Assembly (NCBI RefSeq): GCF_030272615.1
Contig: NC_081410.1
Location: 117,311,140 to 117,375,139, forward strand
Reading direction: 5' to 3'
Source of the DNA: Cryptomeria japonica
Lineage: Eukaryota; Streptophyta; Pinopsida; Cupressales; Cupressaceae
Length of the DNA stretch: 64,000 nucleotides
Shown here: positions 58,292 through 64,000 of the stretch, in pieces
Layout of the letters: each line of letters opens with the position of its first letter
Numbering within the stretch: the first letter of the stretch is position 1
Translations under genes and position numbers: made by a program
Notes under the pieces: model-generated
What the model saw: only the letters and a program-made list of their open reading frames with translations
Told to the model about the DNA's origin: nothing
The model's database searches: none

Positions 58292-59924
58292 TGTTGGATT
58301 GTTGGCATTGACAAAACCGGTCAATCTAGAAAACCGGTATATGTGCTAAGGTTTGTCATTGATGTCCAACACTTACCGGTGAAGACACTAACCGGTGAAG
58401 TGGTATAGGTAGGGTGGTGTTGCTTTTTAGTAAGCAATAGTGAATGGAAACAACATTGGTATTGAATGATCAAAGGTTACTTCAGCTCAAGGAAAGATAA
58501 ATTAAGTCAACCGATCTATCATTCAGGAAGATCGGTCACTTTGGTGATGGTGAAGTAACAAAAGGTGACTCAGGCAAGAAAACTTGTTTGCTCTAACCAA
58601 CCGGTAACTCACTGGTAAACATGGGAAGAGACTTGGTGCTAGCACAACAAACCGGCAATCAAAGGATGAACCGGTAATATAAGAAGTGTAGTTGCATACC
58701 GGTACACCGGTATGATAGAAGGAAGACAGGTGATCACCATAAATCTCGAAGTAGTGATCGGTTATTCAGTTGCGGTGGCAAAGGATGAGTTGGTAAGCTT
58801 GTGTGTACGCCAAAACATTTGTTGGTAAGGTTAACTTTTAGTTATCATGCAGTCAAGCATGATTACATGCGGATTTTCTGGTTCGCATTTATTTGGCTGA
58901 ACATGACTCAGAAGTTTCTATCTTTGGGAGATGCGGTGGCAGAATTGGTTGAACACTTGGCGGAATTGCTGTAAGGCGCGCAGAGAAAGAGTGGGAGATT
59001 TTGAAATTGAAATCTTCTGAAATCCTTGATTGATTTGATTGAGGATATGCCTGAAGGTGTTGACAGAAAATGATCGTGAAATTTGAAACAAGGAAATCTT
59101 GTTGAAGGCGATCCAAGGTGAAGAGCAGAGTGAGAGGAAGTGCTAAGAGGTGTTAGCACAGTTGAGTGTGTGTGTGAGGTAGACCGTCTGAGTGCAGAGC
59201 CTGAGTGCAAAGCCGAAGGACAAAACCGGCTGAGGGCAGAGCCGAAGGACAGAGGATCGACAGAGTGCAAAGCCAAAGGTCAGAAGACCGACAAAGTGCA
59301 GTGCCGAGGGATAGGTGACCGACTGAGTGAATAGCCGAAGGTGTAAGAAGGAAATTGGTTCTGTGCAGAGAAGACACAACCGGTGTGTATTGAGTGGGAT
59401 GCATATTGAGATCTGATCAAGCTATCAGTAGCTAATTCAACAATTCATCCATTTGTTGCTTTCTAACAACTGCAACATAAATCCCTTAACTGGGTGGACT
59501 TTAATAGGTCCCTATTGTAAAATCCCTTAACCGGGTAACATTTTAACTGATGTTCTAAATCCTCTAACTAGGCTACCTTTAACAGGGTAAAGGCACTAAC
59601 CGACCTTGATCAAAATCCCTTAACCGGGTGGCACGTAATAGTGTTTTTGTAATCTCCTATCAGGGATGGCTCTTAACCAGGCGTACTCTAGAAGAGTGCA
59701 AATTTTGTGAGTTCCTACTCACACCATGGTTTTCTCCCTATTGGGTTTCCACGAGATAACTCCTTGGTGTCACTGTCAACTTTTCATGCTTGCATATTTT
59801 ACTTCAGTGATTAAGTATATTGTTGGATCTTAGATGATTGAAGATTTAAGATAAAAGTTAAATTGAGAAAATTTGTTTGAGTGCTGATTCACCCCTCCCC
59901 TCTCAGCACCGATTGGGACTAACA
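58292..59924 (+). repeat. 5' LTR of copia element B
   Basis: 1633 bp, TGTTGGATTGTTGGCATTG to GGGACTAACA. About 50 bp shorter than in A because of deletions near 59070 and in the minisatellite (59185-59345). Confidence 0.92.
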
Positions 59925-59990
59925 ATTGGTATCAGAGCATTAGGTCCCTAGAATCAGAAGAAGCTTAACTGGCTTAGGGAGAGATCCAAG

Positions 59991-60360
59991 ATGATGCGTA
60001 AGCAGGGCCCTAAGATCTCTAAGGAGAACTACACCTTATGGTGTGGAAGAATGAAACTTTATCTAAGATCTCTAGGTGAACACTACTGGAACCATGTGAT
60101 CACAGAATACAATGAACCTTCAGGGACTCTTACTCCGAACCAGATAAAGGAAAGGCAAGATAATACTGCTGCTATGGATCTGATTGTTAGCACTCTTTCA
60201 GATAATGAATTTGCTGAAGTACAAGATTTGAAAACAACTTTTCAGATATGGAATAAGCTGAAGACAGTCTATGGGGGAGATCCCCATGTTCAAAAGGCCA
60301 AAGTAGACAGCCTAAGAGGAAAATATGACGAGATGAGAATGCAGGAAAGTGAAAACATAA
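59991..60360 (+). pseudogene. N-terminal gag of copia element B
   Basis: MMRKQGPKISKENYTLWCGR, then HYWNHVITEYNEPSGTLTPN and LKTTFQIWNKLKTVYGGDPH. Open for about 123 codons; the Trp (TGG) and Glu (GAA) codons here are stops in element A. It is cut by the sequence at 60361, so the frame runs six codons into the next element. Confidence 0.9.
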
Positions 60361-60894
60361 TGTGTTCCACTTGGTAGGTTTGCGCATTGTGACATTTTCA
60401 CACATCGCCCCATTGCAAATGTGGACCCCCATTTTTATGCTTGGTAGCGTTAGTTGTCTTAGCTTAGTCGTCTAGCTTGGCAATAATTTTCGAGCCTTCA
60501 ACCTCTTGCTTGTGAGGGAATGCAATGCCTTTGTTGTCAGGATGTGATCGATTCGGGTAGTCAGGTCTCTCTTTAGGTTAGAGTGGAGTCATTGTAGCTC
60601 TCAATGCTTAAGTAGGGAATAGAAGTCAAGGTGATCATTAAGTGATGCTTCATAGGGTGACCTTCAAGTCAAGTCAGGGTATGAGTCTTATATGTGATGA
60701 GTAGTCAAGTGGGCAAGTGGATATCTTCAAGTTAGAACATAGAAGCGAGGAACAATCAAGGAGAGATGAGCAATAAATTGAGATGAAGTCCTTGATGAGG
60801 ATCAACCAAGACTGAAGTGATGATGAAAGAGAAGGAAAATACCAAGTCAATCTAACAATTGGTGAAAGCAATGGAGTGATCAACTCGAAGTGGA

Positions 60895-61800
60895 AGTAAG
60901 TGTTTTTCCCTCACTCAAATCCACAAGCAAGGTAACATCCTTCCCTCACTCACTCACTCAAAATCCCCGACCATCTTTACATTCTTCCTCCACTGCCCCA
61001 AATCCACGACCTTCCTTGCAAAATTCCTTTGCCTCCCAAAATCCCGACCATCACCAAAATCTTCCCTTACCTCCTCATATTCCCCGCCATATTGAAAATT
61101 TTCCTTGACATGCCCAAATCCATTGCCTAAGTAAATTTTTTCCTTGGCTTATTCAAATCCACAACATCCTTGGGTTGAGGAAATCCATAGCTTGGCAAAG
61201 GTAACACAACTTCATGATACTTGATCAAGCAAATGGCCAAGTTTGATGAAGGGTGAAAGTGATTAAGGAAACTACAACTTGAGAGAGGCAAGCAATTTCT
61301 TCCTTGGCTGGCTAAAATCCCTGGTCATCCTTGCAACATTCCTTCACCTCCCAAAATCCATGACCTTCCTCAAGTACTTCCTGGACCAACTCAAATACAT
61401 GGCCAAGATAACATCCTTCCTTTGCTTGCTCAAATCCACGGCCAAGGAGGAGTTTTTCCCTCACTCACCAAAATCCACGGCCAAGGAAGAATTCATCCTT
61501 GGATTGAGGAAATCCATGTCTCAAGCATGAAAGATAGCTAGATTGATCCTTGAAGTGAAGATGAGACCTTGAACCCGCTCAACCCTTCCTTGGAACAAAT
61601 TGAAGGATGATCAACATCATATTGAAGGTTAAGTGAATCGATCAACTAAGTGCTTGAAGTCAGCAAGCTTGAACTACAAAGAAGATTTTATTCCTTCACT
61701 GCCTCAAATCCACAACTGTCATCAAGATTATTCCTTTACCGCCTCAAATCCACGGTAGTCACCATCTTGTCCTTCACTCACGAAGATCCACGACGAAGAG
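60895..61800. repeat. Degenerate array of TTCCCTCACTCAAATCCACGG-like units
   Basis: CCTTCCTTGCCTCAAATCCAC, CCTCCCAAAATCC, CTTGCTCAAATCCACGGCCA and similar words recur roughly every 35-60 bp. The array is interrupted at 61190-61300 and 61510-61680. It lies in the presumed LTR, analogous to arrays in the copia LTRs. Confidence 0.75.
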
Positions 61801-61921
61801 CAGATCAGGGTGAAATCAGACTGGCAAAACTGAGGAATCAGACCTTTAAAGGATGAAAATCAGACCAAAAACATCACCATTTCCAGACCTGAAACTTCAG
61901 TTTTTCAAGTGAAAAATGTCA

Positions 61922-62079
61922 TTTCCAGATTTTGAAGGGCTTCATGAAGTGAATTTTGTGAGTATTTTGCATTTTTACTTAGGGTTTTGTTTAGGGTTCA
62001 TTTCCAGATTTTGAAGGGCTTCATGAAGTGAATTTTGTGAGTATTTTGCATTTTTACTTAGGGTTTTGTTTAGGGTTCT
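61922..62079. repeat. Two-copy 79-bp tandem repeat, essentially identical
   Basis: TTTCCAGATTTTGAAGGGCT starts units at 61922 and 62001; the first 78 bases are the same. It contains TTTAGGG (telomere-like) twice per pair, but no array. Confidence 0.97.
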
Positions 62080-62825
62080 TTCCTTGTTTTTCCATGTTTG
62101 ACACAAGCGAGGGATAGAGGACATGGAGCATGGAATGAAGAACTTTCCACCACATGAAGAGGGTAACACTTACAATATCTAGATTCATGCTTCAACATGG
62201 TGAATCAAGGAAGGAACATCTCAACATAGCAAGTGTGAGGATCAACACAAGGAAGGAATTTTACAACTATCTTGAATTTCTTCTGGAAATCCAAAAATTG
62301 TTGCCAGTACAACAAGAGAGGAATCCAAGGTGAAGGCTTAAGGTGAAGGGATCGAGGATCAAGGATAGGTGAAGGTGATCAAATTGAATAAGATGATGCA
62401 ATTTGGGAATATCTCCCACCATCATCACCTCAAGCAATTGGAAATGTTGAGTATCAAGAGATATTGCTCAAATCACAAACTCTTCTTTGTGATCATCTAT
62501 AAGGCGTGTAATTAGTTGAGGTGGCGCTTAGTCATCACCAACCCAATCACTTCATTCCAAGTCAAGGAATCTAGATTCAATGCAATTGACTCATCCAACG
62601 AGGAAGATAACTACCACATATGGAGGCACAAAGTTCGATATACCTAACCTCATCTCTCATTGGTCAACATTCAAAGGACATGTGTCTTATTTATTGTAAT
62701 CAAATCATCGGTCAAGCATTAAATGTTATGTAGTGGGTGTAACAAGCCCTAATTAGGGTTTCTATCTTTCTATCTTGGCCGTTGATTTGGATTTGATCCT
62801 AGCCATTTATTTGTAATAAGAGCAC

Positions 62826-62833
62826 TATAAAAG
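62826..62833 (+). promoter_or_regulatory. Putative LTR TATA box
   Basis: CACTATAAAAGGCTTGCTCC followed by a CT-rich start region (CCCCTCTCTTGC) about 25 bp downstream, as in plant LTR promoters. Confidence 0.55.
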
Positions 62834-63798
62834 GCTTGCTCCCCTCTCTTGCAAAGGTTAATAGTTAGTAGACAATAATAGATAGTAGAAGCAATTAGAA
62901 GTAGCAGTAGAATAGGAGAAAAAGAGATTGTTGCCAAGACTTTGTTGCAAGAATCATATATTTTTATTGAAGATATGGTGAATTTCATGTGTTGATTCAA
63001 CATTTGCATGGTCTCTACTTCTCATTTGTTTTGATGTTGATAGGATGGATGGAAGTTATTGTGGATGATTAATGGTGAAATTCACATGTTCACACTACCT
63101 GTATTTTGCTGATTGCTAAATACTTTGCGTGTTCAATCGAACTCTTTATATAAGCTCAACTTCGATTGCTACTCACCCATTGATATGCATCACATTGATG
63201 GTGTTTGTGTTGTTGTTGGTGATTTGAACATCATGAGATTACCTTAGAAGATTGCACTAGCTTTGTGGAGTTGTTCTTTGCATGGCAAAGCAAAGTCTAG
63301 TAGAGTTTCACTATGTCATTCATAATCTCTTACATTCTTAAGATTAGATTAGCTTTCTAAGTCCTTAATCTCTTTTATCTTTTTTTAATCAAGTAAATTT
63401 CCATGTTCCAGCCACATTCAAGCAAGAGTTCAAGTGCAAATGTAAGTTCCTCTTGTGATTCTGGCAATATCACATCAAACCATTGAGCTTATCCACATGT
63501 AGACTTGACATTTGGAACCTTGGAGTCACCTCAACTGATCACTTAGTTCAGCATTTGAGGAGATTTTGTTCAAGAGAGGATACGATACCTTGGTATTTTA
63601 ATCTGTGTATCAAGTGCATAAAAACATATTAACATGCACATTTGCAGAGGCATGAAGATGGGATCACCTCCTAGACGCAATGGTGCGCTTTTATGACATG
63701 TGTTATCCTTGACACCATGGCTGTTCCTCATTTGTTGATGATTTTTCAATGCACGTCCTTGACTTTTCAAGTAGTGGGCAATGAGGCAAAGTGATGGC

Positions 63799-63819
63799 CG
63801 TCAATCTATTTGATTGACG
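63799..63819. other. Short perfect hairpin
   Basis: CGTCAATC and GATTGACG flank a five-base loop (TATTT). No CTRR follows within 12 bp, so it is not a Helitron end. Function unknown. Confidence 0.5.
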
Positions 63820-64000
63820 ACTTTGTTTTAAACTTGTATTGGAGCCCCTTGCACGATTTGATAGCTCGCCAACCAATGCTGATTGACAGTCAACATTTAA
63901 AAATTAAATAACAACTATGGCAATGAGTTTGTTTTTTGTAGGGGTCAAGTACAGAGCACAAATTATTGGTCCAATCGTCTCCAATGACATTTTCTTGGGC

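Larger units (their letters stand above)
49030..60360 (+). repeat. Segmental duplication, copy B (interrupted by a Helitron)
   Basis: 49030-49474 matches copy A from 32189; 56224-60359 matches copy A to about 36912. Between them is the Helitron. Relative to A, copy B lacks one 64-bp repeat unit and about 80 bp just before NBP35. It has a 55-bp tandem repeat in the gag relic and a shorter LTR. It ends where a new LTR starts at 60361. Confidence 0.87.
58292..60360 (+). mobile_element. Copia element B, 5' part only (interrupted at 60361)
   Basis: 5' LTR 58292-59924 preceded by the same GTTTG (58287-58291) as element A. PBS TGGTATCAGAGC at 59927-59938 and gag start at 59991. It stops at GAAAACATA(A), after which a sequence beginning TGTGTTCC takes over. 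It has no 3' half in the window. The LTR keeps many ACCGGT sites that are mutated in A. Confidence 0.93.
60361..64000 (+). mobile_element. Probable LTR retrotransposon nested in copia element B (5' LTR, partial)
   Basis: Homology with copia A stops exactly where TGTGTTCCACTTGG begins, as for an LTR inserted in copia gag. The sequence contains a TATA box (62826) followed by a CT-rich start region and AT-rich stretches, but no coding domain. The end of the LTR and a PBS were not found, so the LTR may be over 2.5 kb. The predicted target duplication is CATAA (60356-60360), to be repeated outside the window. It could also be other transposon sequence joined by rearrangement. Confidence 0.5.

Noticed and set aside
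61970-62075. TTTAGGG words as an interstitial telomere repeat
   Set aside because: Only isolated copies in a duplicated 79-bp unit, no tandem array.
63799-63819. Hairpin as a Helitron end
   Set aside because: No CTRR motif within about 12 bp downstream and no A|T junction evidence.

Overview
This is a gene-poor, repeat-saturated stretch of plant nuclear DNA. It holds large, old Ty3/gypsy and Ty1/copia LTR retrotransposons, many internally stopped, nested in one another, plus a Helitron, SINE-like tRNA-derived pieces and low-complexity satellites. The element sizes (about 14 kb for one Tat-lineage gypsy), the strong decay without removal and the very long transposon-filled intron suggest a large-genome plant such as a gymnosperm; the species cannot be read from the sequence.

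Layout. 1-12726: a minus-strand Tat-type gypsy element (gag, protease, RT, RNase H, archaeal-type RNase H, integrase), cut by the window start. 12727-18148: old flank with a DUF4283-type pseudogene on the minus strand, split by an internally deleted copia element (14747-16984, TSD ATATC). 18154-32055: a complete plus-strand Tat-type gypsy element (TSD TATAT). It carries an archaeal-type RNase H upstream of RT, an antisense ORF after integrase, and a 4-kb sense accessory ORF. 32189 to at least 42667: copy A of a segmental duplication, holding two decayed exons of the Fe-S assembly gene NBP35, a copia gag relic and a complete copia element (34794-42662, TSD GTTTG). 42800-49030: gypsy remnants, a possible LTR, a SINE-like element and a 1.2-kb AT microsatellite. 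49030-60360: copy B of the duplication, interrupted by a 6.75-kb Helitron (49475-56223) whose empty site survives in copy A. It contains intact-looking NBP35 exons 1 and 2 and a copia 5' LTR plus gag start. 60361-64000: probably the 5' LTR of another element nested inside that copia gag.

The only host protein-coding sequence I recognise is NBP35 (twice). The copia element sits at the same position, behind the same GTTTG, in both copies, so it inserted before the duplication. The Helitron and the nested LTR are absent from copy A at the matching sites, so they are inferred to be later. Copy A has decayed more than copy B, largely through C-to-T and G-to-A changes.
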